A DNA stretch of 64,000 bases from an uncultured Oscillospiraceae bacterium (lineage in GTDB: Bacteria; Bacillota; Clostridia; Oscillospirales; Oscillospiraceae). Position 1 is the stretch's first letter, and each line of letters opens with the position of its first letter. Under the pieces are notes generated by a model that worked only from the letters and a program-made list of their open reading frames with translations, was not told the origin of the DNA and ran no database searches. The stretch lies in contig CAKUMO010000008.1 in NCBI GenBank assembly GCA_934667815.1, positions 21,109 to 85,108 on the forward strand, read 5' to 3'. The position numbers and the translations under genes were made by a program. Shown in pieces: positions 8,111 to 16,370 of the stretch.

Positions 8111-9424
8111 ATGTTAAAAGTCTTGAAATTCGGCGGTTCGTCTATGGCGGACGCCGCGCACTATCGTCAAGTTCGCAGCATCGTGCAGGCCGACCCCGAG
8201 CGTCGCGTGGTGGTGGTCTCCGCCGCCGGGAAACGCAGCAGCGACGACACCAAGATCACCGACCTTTTGTATCTGTGCTACGCACATCTGCAATACGGCG
8301 TCTCCTACGACGGCATTTTTGAAATGATCGTTCAGCGCTACACCGCCATCCGCGATGAGCTGGGCCTGAAAACCGACCTCGCGGCCGAATTTGCCGCGCT
8401 GCGTGAGCGCATGGACAAGGGCATGCCGCAAGATGAGCTGGTCTCGCGCGGCGAATACTTCTCGGCCATTTTAATGGCGGAATATCTCGGCTTTGAATTT
8501 ATCGATGCGGCACGCTGGCTCTACTTCCACTATGACGGCACGATCGATCAGGAGAAATCCTATGCCGCACTGCGCACGCTGGCCAGAGGCAAAAAGGTCG
8601 TCATCCCCGGCTTTTATGGCCTGATGCCCGACGGCAAGGTGCGCACGCTCACGCGCGGCGGCTCGGACATCACGGGTGCGCTGGCGGCAGCCGCGCTGGA
8701 TGCCTCGGTGTACGAGAACTGGACGGATGTTTCCGGTGTGCTCATGGCCGATCCGCGCATCGTCGATCATCCCAAGACCATCGACCGCGCGACCTATTCC
8801 GAGCTGCGTCAGCTCTCCTATTCCGGTGCGCAGGTGCTGCACGAGATGACCGTTTTCCCCGTGCGCGAGAAGAACATTCCCCTGAACATCCGCAACACCA
8901 ACGATCCCAGCCATCCCGGCACGCTCATCTCCGACGACTTCATCGAGCCGCCGAATACGCAGCGCTTCATCACCGGCATCGCGGGCAAGAAGGACTTTTC
9001 CATCGTCACCGTATCCAAGAAGGGGCTGTCCGGCTCCACCGGCACGCTGCGCACGATCCTCGGCATCATGGAGAAAAACGGCGTGACCATCAGCTACACG
9101 CCCTCGGGCATCGACTGCATCTCGCTGGCCATGCCCACGGAAAAGCTCTCCGCACATCTCTATACCATTATGGACGAAATTCGCTCGGAAATCAAGCCCG
9201 ACAGCATTAAAGTTACGGATAATATTGCCGTCGTCGCGATCGTCGGCCGAAAAATGGCCTTCCGTGCGGGCACGTCCGGCAAAATCTTCGCCGCGCTCGG
9301 CCAATGCGGGATCAACATCCGCATGATCTCTCAGGGGCCGGAGGAGCTGACCATCATCATCGGCGTGGACAATAAGGACTACGCCGAGACCATCCGCGTT
9401 CTTTACAACGCATTCGTGAAATAA
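8111..9424 (+). CDS. lysC: Aspartate kinase
   Basis: This 437-residue enzyme phosphorylates aspartate at the head of the Lys/Thr/Met pathway. It opens with the kinase signature LKVLKFGGSSMADA. RTLTRGGSDITGALAAAAL (near residue 180) and ENWTDVSGVLMADPRIV (near 205) are nucleotide/aspartate-binding motifs. Two ACT domains follow from about residue 290 (FSIVTVSKKGLSGSTG and VAIVGRKMAFRAGTSGKIF). An in-frame ATG at 8099 exists, but GAGGA at 8101-8105 is correctly spaced for the ATG at 8111, which was chosen. With a short Hom, this enzyme is the likely allosteric control point of the block. Confidence 0.94.
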   Translation: MLKVLKFGGSSMADAAHYRQVRSIVQADPERRVVVVSAAGKRSSDDTKITDLLYLCYAHLQYGVSYDGIFEMIVQRYTAIRDELGLKTDLAAEFAALRERMDKGMPQDELVSRGEYFSAILMAEYLGFEFIDAARWLYFHYDGTIDQEKSYAALRTLARGKKVVIPGFYGLMPDGKVRTLTRGGSDITGALAAAALDASVYENWTDVSGVLMADPRIVDHPKTIDRATYSELRQLSYSGAQVLHEMTVFPVREKNIPLNIRNTNDPSHPGTLISDDFIEPPNTQRFITGIAGKKDFSIVTVSKKGLSGSTGTLRTILGIMEKNGVTISYTPSGIDCISLAMPTEKLSAHLYTIMDEIRSEIKPDSIKVTDNIAVVAIVGRKMAFRAGTSGKIFAALGQCGINIRMISQGPEELTIIIGVDNKDYAETIRVLYNAFVK

Positions 9425-9438
9425 ACGGGAGGATTCCT

Positions 9439-10443
9439 ATGAAACAGTATAAGGTCGCCATTCTCGGCGCAACCGGCGCCGTCGGCCGCGAAATGATGAA
9501 AATCCTGGCCGAGCGTCACTTCCCCATCTCGGAATTACATCTTCTGGCCAGCAAGCGCAGTGCGGGCAAGGTCGTCGAATGGCAGGGCAAGCCCGTCATG
9601 ATTGAGGAAGCCTGCGACGAGGCGTTCAAGGGTCTGGACATCGTCCTCGGCGCCGCGGAAAACGACATTGCCAAGCAGTTCGCCCCCGCCATTGTCAAGG
9701 CCGGTGCGGTTTTTGTGGATAACTCCTCCGCGTTCCGCCTCGACCGTGAGGTGCCGCTGATCGTTCCGGAGATCAACCCCGAGGATGCAAAAAACCATCA
9801 CGGCATCATCTCCAACCCCAACTGCTCGACCATCATCACGGTCACGGCCGTCAATGCGCTCAATGCGCTCAGTCCCATCCGCACCATGGTCGCTTCGACC
9901 TACCAGGCCGTGTCCGGCGCGGGTGCGGGCGGGCCGCTGGAGCTGGCGCAGGAGGTCGAAGCCCTGCGCACGGGCGGCAAGGTCGAGCCGAAGGTCTTTT
10001 CCCATCAGATTGCCTATAACCTCATCCCGCAGATCGGCGGCGAGCAGTACGAGGGCTACACCAGCGAGGAAATGAAGATGCAGAACGAGGGCCGCAAGAT
10101 CATGCACCTGCCCGACCTTCGCGTGACCTGCACCTGCGTGCGCGTGCCCGTGGTGCGCAGCCACTCCATTTCCGTTACGCTGCGCTTTGAGCGTCCCGTG
10201 TCCGTGGAGGATGCGCGTGCGGCGATTGCCAAGGCGCCCGGCTGCCGTCTGGTAGATGATCTGAAGAACAAGGTCTACCCCATGCCGCTGGACACGTCGG
10301 ATCAGGATCTGGTCTATGTCGGCCGCATCCGTCCCGACCTCACCGACGACAACGGTCTGACGCTCTGGTGCTGCGGCGATCAGATTCGCAAGGGCGCGGC
10401 GACCAATGCCGTGCAGATCGCAGAGCTGCTGATCGAGAAATAA
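9439..10443 (+). CDS. asd: Aspartate-semialdehyde dehydrogenase
   Basis: The 334-residue product makes aspartate semialdehyde from aspartyl phosphate. It has the NADP-binding start KVAILGATGAVGREMM, the catalytic Cys motif SNPNCSTI (near residue 132), and QIAYNLIPQIG plus RVPVVRSHSISV (catalytic His), all typical of Asd. A GGGAGG ribosome site precedes the ATG, 14 bases after lysC. With hom and lysC it gives the complete route from aspartate to homoserine. With the opposite operon it gives threonine. Confidence 0.95.
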   Translation: MKQYKVAILGATGAVGREMMKILAERHFPISELHLLASKRSAGKVVEWQGKPVMIEEACDEAFKGLDIVLGAAENDIAKQFAPAIVKAGAVFVDNSSAFRLDREVPLIVPEINPEDAKNHHGIISNPNCSTIITVTAVNALNALSPIRTMVASTYQAVSGAGAGGPLELAQEVEALRTGGKVEPKVFSHQIAYNLIPQIGGEQYEGYTSEEMKMQNEGRKIMHLPDLRVTCTCVRVPVVRSHSISVTLRFERPVSVEDARAAIAKAPGCRLVDDLKNKVYPMPLDTSDQDLVYVGRIRPDLTDDNGLTLWCCGDQIRKGAATNAVQIAELLIEK

Positions 10444-10450
10444 ATATTAC

Positions 10451-10480
10451 GCCGCCGGTTCTAACGAACCGGCGGCATGT
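10451..10480. terminator. Terminator between asd and the VWA gene
   Basis: GCCGCCGGTT pairs with AACCGGCGGC around CTAACG. It sits between convergent genes and can serve asd and probably the VWA gene. Confidence 0.65.
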
Positions 10481-10492
10481 TCTTTAAAGGGA

Positions 10493-11152
10493 TCAGTCCT
10501 CGCGGGTGCGGAAGTCGTCGTCTATGGCCTGCGACCAGTTTGCGGCGATTGGCGCATCGGCGCGCAGCGTGCAGACCGTCTCCGCCACGTTGTCATACAG
10601 CACGCGCGTGCCGCGGCTGTCGGCGCGGTAGTTCACTGCGCGGTCGCGGTCAATGCCGAAATGCCTGGCCGTCTCGACCGCGTCGATGTTCGCGCCGATA
10701 AACAGAAACTCCCAGCCGTACCGGCTCTTTTGCCGCTCAATGGCCTTCTTGACCTCGTCGCTGGAATAACGGCGGCTCGAATTCTCCATTCCGTCGGTGA
10801 TAATGACAAACATCGTGTGCTCCGGCACGTCCTCCGGGCGGGCATATTTGTGAATATTGCCAATGTGGTGCAGTGCGCCGCCGATGGCGTCGATGAGCGC
10901 CGTGCTGCCGCACACGGTGTAATCGCGGTCGGTCATTTTTTCGATTTTCTCCAGCGGCACGCGGTCGTGCAGCACCTGACTGACGTGGTCAAAGAGTACC
11001 GTGGAAATGTAACATTTCCCATCCTGCTTTTTCTGCTTCTCGATCAGGGAATTGAAGCCGCCGATTGTGTCGCTCTCCAGTCCTGCCATAGAGCCGCTGC
11101 GGTCCAACAAAAAGACCAGCTCCGTGATCCCGTTTTTGAAATTCTCTGCCAT
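10493..11152 (-). CDS. VWA-domain protein paired with a macro-domain protein
   Basis: This 219-residue cytosolic protein is essentially one von Willebrand factor A domain. The MIDAS metal-binding site is intact: LLDRSGSMAG (DxSxS) near residue 18, Thr/Ser in CGSTALIDAIG near 82, and Asp in VIITDGMENSS near 117. No signal peptide or membrane segment is seen. It lies 80 bases downstream of the macro-domain gene on the same strand, so the two are probably one operon. Such stand-alone VWA proteins act as metal-dependent protein-binding modules. The partner here is unknown. Confidence 0.8.
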   Translation of the reverse strand: MAENFKNGITELVFLLDRSGSMAGLESDTIGGFNSLIEKQKKQDGKCYISTVLFDHVSQVLHDRVPLEKIEKMTDRDYTVCGSTALIDAIGGALHHIGNIHKYARPEDVPEHTMFVIITDGMENSSRRYSSDEVKKAIERQKSRYGWEFLFIGANIDAVETARHFGIDRDRAVNYRADSRGTRVLYDNVAETVCTLRADAPIAANWSQAIDDDFRTRED

Positions 11153-11232
11153 GTTGAAGTTCCTCCTTGATGTTTTGTGCCCTTATCTTAGCACGCGGCA
11201 GGAGGAAATAGGTCGCATGGCAGGCGACATTT

Positions 11233-12240
11233 TTAAGTTCCCAAAAGGCTCTGGTCAAAGGCGAACAGTGCCTCGTTGATCTCAAAAATGTCATAGATTC
11301 CGCGCTCGATGAAATACTCCACGATCACGTCGAACCGGCTGCTGCGCGACAGCGCGAAGCCCGCCTTGCTCAGAAGTTCGCGCGTCTCGTCCATGTCCAG
11401 CTCCAACGCGACGGCGAAGGCCAGCGCCGTGGTTTTGCGCGTCTTGTACTGCGGGTCGGAACGGATCTTGGAAAAGAGCTTGCGGTCAACGTTTGCCTTT
11501 TTGTAGCATTCGGCATCGGTCATGCCCTTTTCGTCGATCTTGCGCAGGAGCATCTGCGAAAAACTCTCGTCCATCTGCTGCAAAAGGCGGCGCAGCTCGG
11601 GCGCAACCGCGTTTTCCCGCGTGTCCTCGAGCGGCTCAAAGCGCGGCGCAGCGCTGCACGGCGCACAGGGCGCAGAAAGCGGCGCGGTCATGCCGCGGCG
11701 ATAGGGATGCGCCTCGACATAGCGCTCGTCGATGTACTCGCGCAGGTCTGCAAAGCGCGCACGACCGAGCAGGAATGCACTGCGGTCGTAGACGACAAGG
11801 TAGACTTCCATCTCGTGCGACTGCAGGAACCGCTCGATCTCGGACTCGGCCACACGCAGCGCAGCCTCCCTTGGGTAGCCCTTGTTGCCCGCCGAAATCA
11901 GCGGCAGCGCGATGCTCTCGCAGTGCCGGTCGTCTGCAAGGGCAAGCGAGCGGCGATAGCATTGGCGCAAAAGCGTCTCCTCGCCCTGTCCGCCGCCCGT
12001 CCAGACCGGGCCGACCGCATGGATCAGGTATTTGCAGAGCAGACCGTACCCCGCCGTAATCACCGCATCGCCCGCCGGGCATCGGCCGACTGTGCGGCAG
12101 GCCGCGTCCAGCTCCGCTCCGGCGGCCTTGTGAATCGCGGCATCCAGCCCGCCCCCGCCGGAGAGCGATGAATCCGTGGGCGTGACGATGGCGTCGCAGC
12201 GCATTTTTGTAAGATCCTCGCGCACAATGTAAAACGGCAT
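11233..12240 (-). CDS. Macro-domain protein with conserved C-terminal helical domain
   Basis: The N-terminal part (about residues 1-165) is a macro domain: CDAIVTPTDSSLSGGGGLDAAIHKAAG forms the ADP-ribose loop and LPLISAGNKGYP the second phosphate loop. A variable linker follows. The C-terminal region (about 225-335) contains TDAECYKKANVDRKLFSKI and FDVIVEYFIERGIYDIFEINEALFAFDQ, a helical domain that recurs with macro domains in Firmicutes and has no assigned function known to me. Macro domains bind or hydrolyse ADP-ribose derivatives. The gene starts with ATG behind AAGGAGGG and has its own promoter. It is the first gene of a pair with the VWA gene. Substrate and role are unknown. Confidence 0.82.
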   Translation of the reverse strand: MPFYIVREDLTKMRCDAIVTPTDSSLSGGGGLDAAIHKAAGAELDAACRTVGRCPAGDAVITAGYGLLCKYLIHAVGPVWTGGGQGEETLLRQCYRRSLALADDRHCESIALPLISAGNKGYPREAALRVAESEIERFLQSHEMEVYLVVYDRSAFLLGRARFADLREYIDERYVEAHPYRRGMTAPLSAPCAPCSAAPRFEPLEDTRENAVAPELRRLLQQMDESFSQMLLRKIDEKGMTDAECYKKANVDRKLFSKIRSDPQYKTRKTTALAFAVALELDMDETRELLSKAGFALSRSSRFDVIVEYFIERGIYDIFEINEALFAFDQSLLGT

Positions 12241-12263
12241 GAGCAGTCCCTCCTTATATTTTT

Positions 12264-12292
12264 ATTCTAACACATGGAAAAACATTTGACAA
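12264..12292 (-). promoter_or_regulatory. Promoter of the macro-VWA operon
   Basis: On the minus strand TTGTCA (12287-12292) and TAGAAT (12264-12269) are 17 bases apart, about 24 bases from the ATG. Confidence 0.65.
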
Positions 12293-12307
12293 GGCAGGAA
12301 CTCGCCC

Positions 12308-12336
12308 TTGCCATCCGCATCGAATTGTGCTAAATT
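12308..12336 (+). promoter_or_regulatory. Promoter of the first tandem paralog
   Basis: TTGCCA (12308-12313), 17 bases, then TAAATT (12331-12336). The GCTAAATT box recurs at the same place upstream of the second paralog. Confidence 0.5.
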
Positions 12337-12367
12337 ATTAGCAGAATGATAGAAAGGGTGTCCGTTT

Positions 12368-13252
12368 ATGAGCTATTCCCTCCTGTATTCCCTGCCGCAG
12401 CCGCTGCGGTATTCCAATATTCCGGTGTCCGTAGAGGCAGGTCAGCTTCTGCGGGTGACGGAGAACGGCCAGCTTGCCGCACAGCTTCGCCTGAAAAACT
12501 GCACGGGCGTGCCGGTCACGGGCGCGACCGTCGGCATCTCGCTGTTCGGCGCAAACGGCGAACGCTTGGGCGGCTTCAGCTATGTGTATTCCGCCTACGC
12601 CGCGCCCAACGCGGAGTTCGGGCAGGCCGAAACCGTCGCGCTGCGCGACTGCCCCGCCGTTTCCTTCGCGGTTGAGCCATTGCGCGTGAGCTTCGCCGAC
12701 GGACGCATTTGGGAGCCGTCCGACTGCCCCGTTCCGATTCCCGCCGCACCGCAGCAGTCGCTTGCCGGTCAGGGCAAGCGGCGTGTGTTCCCGCTGATCT
12801 TCGCCGTGGCTGCGCTTTTGCTCTACTTCGGGTCGCTTTGCTATAACTATACGCTCTATCAGGAGCACTACGCGTTTTCTTACTACCTCAGCATGATGAT
12901 CCGGCCGACAAAAGTGTTTCTCCTGCTGCTCTCTCTGGTTTTCCCCGTGCTGTGCCTCGCGCTTACGCCGAAGGCAAAATCCGCCTGTAAGCCGCTGGGC
13001 ATTGTCTGCCTTGCTCTGGGCGGTTTGCAGGTACTCTCCAGCGCGCTCCTTCTGATCTTCCTGCTCTACCAGCTCCCAGTGACAAGCCTTTCCTTTCTCT
13101 CCGCCGTCCCCGGCTCCGGCATTTTCCTGCGAATCAACCGCATGCTGGCCACGCACGTCTGGTTCGGCGACATCGTCGCACTGGCCGCCGAAGGCTGCCT
13201 CATTGCAAAGAATTTCATCACCGGCGCGGCATTTTTGAAGGCCGCACGGTAA
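12368..13252 (+). CDS. Unknown membrane protein, tandem paralog A
   Basis: This 294-residue protein has no recognised family. The N-terminal about 120 residues (MSYSLLYSLPQPLRYSNIPVSVE...) contain no membrane segment and look like a small beta-rich domain, with LKNCTGVPVTGATVGISLFGANGERLGG in its middle. After a short linker (SLAGQGKRR) come about four hydrophobic segments to the C-terminus. The next gene is a paralog with the same N-terminal domain, the same SLAGxxKRx junction and a similar membrane half, so the pair arose by tandem duplication. Each copy has its own similar promoter. The function is unknown. The layout suggests a soluble sensor or binding domain tethered to a four-helix membrane anchor. 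Confidence 0.75.
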   Translation: MSYSLLYSLPQPLRYSNIPVSVEAGQLLRVTENGQLAAQLRLKNCTGVPVTGATVGISLFGANGERLGGFSYVYSAYAAPNAEFGQAETVALRDCPAVSFAVEPLRVSFADGRIWEPSDCPVPIPAAPQQSLAGQGKRRVFPLIFAVAALLLYFGSLCYNYTLYQEHYAFSYYLSMMIRPTKVFLLLLSLVFPVLCLALTPKAKSACKPLGIVCLALGGLQVLSSALLLIFLLYQLPVTSLSFLSAVPGSGIFLRINRMLATHVWFGDIVALAAEGCLIAKNFITGAAFLKAAR

Positions 13253-13259
13253 TTGGGAC

Positions 13260-13288
13260 TTGTTATTTCCTCTGCAGTATGCTAAATT
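13260..13288 (+). promoter_or_regulatory. Promoter of the second tandem paralog
   Basis: TTGTTA (13260-13265), 17 bases, then TAAATT (13283-13288), matching the promoter of paralog A in position and in its GCTAAATT box. Confidence 0.45.
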
Positions 13289-13320
13289 GATAGAAGAATA
13301 ATCCGAAAGGGTGTGTTTGT

Positions 13321-14703
13321 ATGGGCTATTCTCTGCTATATTCCCTGCCGCAGCCGCTGCGCGATGCCAGTATTCCGGTATCCGTGGAGTCCGGTGCGCT
13401 ATTCCGCGACGAAAATACACACTGCCTCGCGGCGCAATTCCGCCTGAAAAACTGCGCGGGTATTCCCGTCGCGGAAGCGCTGATCGGCATCACGCTGTTC
13501 GGCGCAAACGGCGAGCGCCTCGCCGCCGTCAGCTATCCCTACCGTGCGCAGGCCACGCCCGGCACGGAATTCGGGCAGTTTGAAGCCATTGCACTGCGCG
13601 ACTGTCCCGCCGTTTCCTTTCGCGTTGTCCTGCTGCGCGTGAGCTTCACAAACGGTCAGATCTGGGATCCCTATGCGCGTCCCGCAGCGCCCGAACCGCG
13701 TCCGGTGCAGATTCCCGTTGTACAGGTGCCGGTACAGCCCGAGCCGCCCGCCGCGCCTGAAAAGCCCGCAGTCCCCGAGGAACCCGCACCTGTGGTTCCG
13801 GAAAAACCTGCTGCACCTGTGATTCCCGGAGAACCTGACGCAATCGAGGAGGCTGCGCAGCCTGCCGATTCTGCGCCGACCCTCGTCTACACGCCCAAGC
13901 AATCCGCTGTGCCCGTGCAGCCGGTACCGGAGGCTCCCGTACAGCAGTCTACGCCGACGGTGCAGCCCGTGCCTCCCGCAGGCTCCGCACCGACCGAGGT
14001 GCTCACGCCTGAGCAATCCCCGCTGCGTGAGCCGCAGCCTGCCGCACAGCGAATCCCGCAGCGTCCCGTCCAGCCGCAGCCCGTGCAGCAGCCGGTCTGG
14101 CCGTCACAGACAAATTACCGCCAGCCCGTGCAGCCATGGCCCGCTCCACAGTCCGCTGCTCCCGCGCAGTCCCTCGCCGGTAAGCGCAAGCGGCAGTGGC
14201 TCCCGCTGCTGTTTTTCGGTCTGGCAATCGTGATGCAGTTTATCACCAATGTGGCTTTCCGTCGCGCGTATCTGAATCTTTACGACGGCAACCCGATCAG
14301 TGTTCTGCAAGCAATCACCGATGTACTGCGCTATGGATATGAATCCGTCGAGCTTCTCTTATGGCTTCTCGGGCTTGTGCTTCCTGTGCTGTGCCTCGTG
14401 CTGAGCAAAAAGGGCAAGGGCTGCAAGGCCCTCGGGATTGTCAGCCTCGCGATCATTGGCATTCAGCTTGCCGTTGCGGTGTGGTACGCCGTGCTTTGGG
14501 ACAATGATTTGCTTAACAATCTGCCCCACGCACTTTATGTGCTTTTCTGGATTCCCGGCGCACCTCTGGTCATGGACTGCCTGTACCTTATCTACGAGTC
14601 CGAGTTCCTTGTGCCAAACCTGCTGTCTGTCATTTCCGATCTGCTTTTCATTTCGACCAACGTTGTCACCGGAATTTGCTTCCTCAAATCCGCACGCCGC
14701 TGA
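13321..14703 (+). CDS. Unknown membrane protein, tandem paralog B with Pro-rich insert
   Basis: This 460-residue paralog of the preceding gene shares the N-terminal domain (MGYSLLYSLPQPLRDASIPVSVE, LKNCAGIPVAEALIGITLFGANGERLA). Between that domain and the membrane half it carries about 165 residues of low-complexity Pro/Val/Gln/Ala/Glu sequence (about 125-285, for example PVQPEPPAAPEKPAVP). The motif APTLVYTPKQSAVP recurs as APTEVLTPEQSPLR. Four to five hydrophobic segments follow after SLAGKRKRQW. The insert is absent from paralog A and looks like an expanded flexible linker. The resemblance to proline-rich stalks is only compositional. Confidence 0.75.
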   Translation: MGYSLLYSLPQPLRDASIPVSVESGALFRDENTHCLAAQFRLKNCAGIPVAEALIGITLFGANGERLAAVSYPYRAQATPGTEFGQFEAIALRDCPAVSFRVVLLRVSFTNGQIWDPYARPAAPEPRPVQIPVVQVPVQPEPPAAPEKPAVPEEPAPVVPEKPAAPVIPGEPDAIEEAAQPADSAPTLVYTPKQSAVPVQPVPEAPVQQSTPTVQPVPPAGSAPTEVLTPEQSPLREPQPAAQRIPQRPVQPQPVQQPVWPSQTNYRQPVQPWPAPQSAAPAQSLAGKRKRQWLPLLFFGLAIVMQFITNVAFRRAYLNLYDGNPISVLQAITDVLRYGYESVELLLWLLGLVLPVLCLVLSKKGKGCKALGIVSLAIIGIQLAVAVWYAVLWDNDLLNNLPHALYVLFWIPGAPLVMDCLYLIYESEFLVPNLLSVISDLLFISTNVVTGICFLKSARR

Positions 14704-14730
14704 TTCCACTTTTTGATTGGAGGAATTACT

Positions 14731-15729
14731 ATGAACGAACATCCCGTCCCCGGCAAGGGCGGCGAGACCTATCTTCCCTACGCCGCACGCAGCGGCGAGG
14801 AGTCCGTGGTGTATTTCACCCGTGATCTCTCGGCAGAAGGTCTGATTAAAATTTACCGGCGCATTTCCGAGCATTTGCAGGGCAAGATCGCCGTCAAGCT
14901 GCACACCGGCGAGAAAAACGGCCCAAATATTCTCCCGCGTCCGTGGGTAGAGCAGCTTCTGCAATCCGAGCTGCCCGAGGCCACGATCGTGGAGACGAAC
15001 AGCTATTACGAGGGCGACCGCTACACCACCGAGCAGCACCGCGAAACGCTCGCGGTCAACGGCTGGATCTTCGCCCCTGTGGACATTCTGGACGAGGACG
15101 GCGCTGCGCCTCTCCCCATTGAGGGCGGCAAGTGGTTCAAGGAGATGTATGTCGGCAAGCACCTGCTGAACTACGATTCTCTGCTGGTGCTGACGCATTT
15201 CAAGGGCCACACGCAGGGCGGCTTCGGCGGCTCGAACAAGAACATCGGCATCGGCTGCGCCGACGGCCGCATCGGCAAGGCCATGATCCACACCACACCC
15301 AACCAGGACAACCAGTGGGACATCGCCAAGGAAGAATTTATGGAACGCATGACGGAGTCGGCCAAGTCTGTGGTCGATCACTTTGGAGAGCACATCGTGT
15401 TCGTCAATGTGATGCGTAATATGTCTGTTTCCTGCGACTGCGAGGGCATCTATGCCGAGCCTGTGGTAACGCCCAACGTCGGCATCTGCGCATCCGTGGA
15501 CATTCTGGCGGCCGATCAGGCCTGCGTGGACATGGTTTATGCCATGACGCCGCATGACCGTCACGCGCTGGTGCAGCGCATGGAGTCCCGCCACGGTCTG
15601 CGTCAGCTCAGCTATATGAAAGAGCTCGGCATGGGTCACGACAAATACCGCCTTGTTGACATCGACAACGGCGATGCACGCATCACCGCCGCCGACGCCG
15701 TGGCCGACGTCGTGCCCTTCGAGCTGTAA
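14731..15729 (+). CDS. DUF362 family protein
   Basis: This 332-residue soluble protein matches the DUF362 family by pattern: KIAVKLHTGEKNG (near residue 48), NYDSLLVLTHFKGHTQGGFGGSNKNIGIGCADGRIGK (near 150) and ADQACVDMVYAM. Family members are often fused to ferredoxin domains and have been linked to iron-sulfur or redox chemistry. This one carries no 4Fe-4S motif. The start at 14731 is set by GGAGGAATTACT immediately upstream. It is followed seven bases later by a phosphatase gene. The biochemical role is not established. Confidence 0.85.
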   Translation: MNEHPVPGKGGETYLPYAARSGEESVVYFTRDLSAEGLIKIYRRISEHLQGKIAVKLHTGEKNGPNILPRPWVEQLLQSELPEATIVETNSYYEGDRYTTEQHRETLAVNGWIFAPVDILDEDGAAPLPIEGGKWFKEMYVGKHLLNYDSLLVLTHFKGHTQGGFGGSNKNIGIGCADGRIGKAMIHTTPNQDNQWDIAKEEFMERMTESAKSVVDHFGEHIVFVNVMRNMSVSCDCEGIYAEPVVTPNVGICASVDILAADQACVDMVYAMTPHDRHALVQRMESRHGLRQLSYMKELGMGHDKYRLVDIDNGDARITAADAVADVVPFEL

Positions 15730-15736
15730 TTCCCGC

Positions 15737-16192
15737 ATGACCAGAATTCTATTCATCTGCCACGGCAATATCTGCCGCAGCCCGATGGCCGAATTCGTGA
15801 TGAAGTCGCTGGTGCGCGAAGCGGGGCTGGAAAATGCGTTTTTCATTGCCTCTGCCGCGACGACCGACGAGGAGACCGGCAATCCCGTCTATCCGCCGGT
15901 GCAGCGCCTGCTGGCGCAGCGCGGCATTTCCTGCGCAGGAAAGACCGCGCGCCGCGTCACGCGCGGCGAGTACGCGAATTGGGACTACATCGTCGGCATG
16001 GACGGAGAAAACCGCCGTGATCTGCTGCATCTGTTCGGCGGCGATCCGGAAAATAAGGTCTCGCTGCTGCTGGACTTCACCGACCGGCCGCGCAGTGTGG
16101 CAGACCCATGGTACACCCGCGATTTCACCGCCGCCGAGCGCGACATCGACGAAGGCTGCCAAGCCCTGCTCGCGCAGATTCTTGAAACATAA
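15737..16192 (+). CDS. Low-molecular-weight protein-tyrosine phosphatase
   Basis: This 151-residue protein begins MTRILFICHGNICRSPMAEF. CHGNICRS is the CX5R phosphate-binding loop with the nucleophilic Cys, and DPWYTRDF near residue 122 supplies the general-acid Asp. The length is normal for the family. The start lies seven bases after the DUF362 stop, without a strong ribosome site of its own, so translation is probably coupled. It may reverse tyrosine or arginine phosphorylation. The target is unknown. Confidence 0.92.
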   Translation: MTRILFICHGNICRSPMAEFVMKSLVREAGLENAFFIASAATTDEETGNPVYPPVQRLLAQRGISCAGKTARRVTRGEYANWDYIVGMDGENRRDLLHLFGGDPENKVSLLLDFTDRPRSVADPWYTRDFTAAERDIDEGCQALLAQILET

Positions 16193-16196
16193 CGCA

Positions 16197-16229
16197 AACC
16201 GGCCGCGCTCGGCAGAGGCGGCCGGTTTA
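16197..16229 (+). terminator. Terminator of the DUF362-phosphatase operon
   Basis: AACCGGCCGC pairs with GCGGCCGGTT, ending in TTTACC, directly after the phosphatase stop. Confidence 0.6.
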
Positions 16230-16283
16230 CCGTTATCAATCGATTCATACAGCAATAGGTAATTAGAAAAGAGAACTTTGCAC

Positions 16284-16305
16284 GGGCCGATGTGGACATC
16301 GGCCC
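16284..16305. repeat. REP-like palindrome, copy 1
   Basis: GGGCCGATGT, two bases, then ACATCGGCCC, followed by CTACG. The same palindrome, extended to GTAGGGGCCGATGT, recurs at 36832-36861. It lies between two terminators, away from any gene. Confidence 0.65.
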
Positions 16306-16324
16306 CTACGAACGTACGAACGCA

Positions 16325-16356
16325 AAACGGCGTCTCCCATGCGGGAGACGCCGTTT
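16325..16356 (-). terminator. Terminator of psuK-psuG
   Basis: AAACGGCGTCTCCC pairs with GGGAGACGCCGTTT around ATGC, just beyond the psuG stop on the minus strand. Confidence 0.7.
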
Positions 16357-16370
16357 CATGATTTCAGTGA

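Noticed and set aside
13700-14120. Pro/Val/Gln repeats of paralog B as a tandem DNA repeat or CRISPR-like array
   Set aside because: Units vary in length and sequence and stay in frame; they encode a low-complexity linker.
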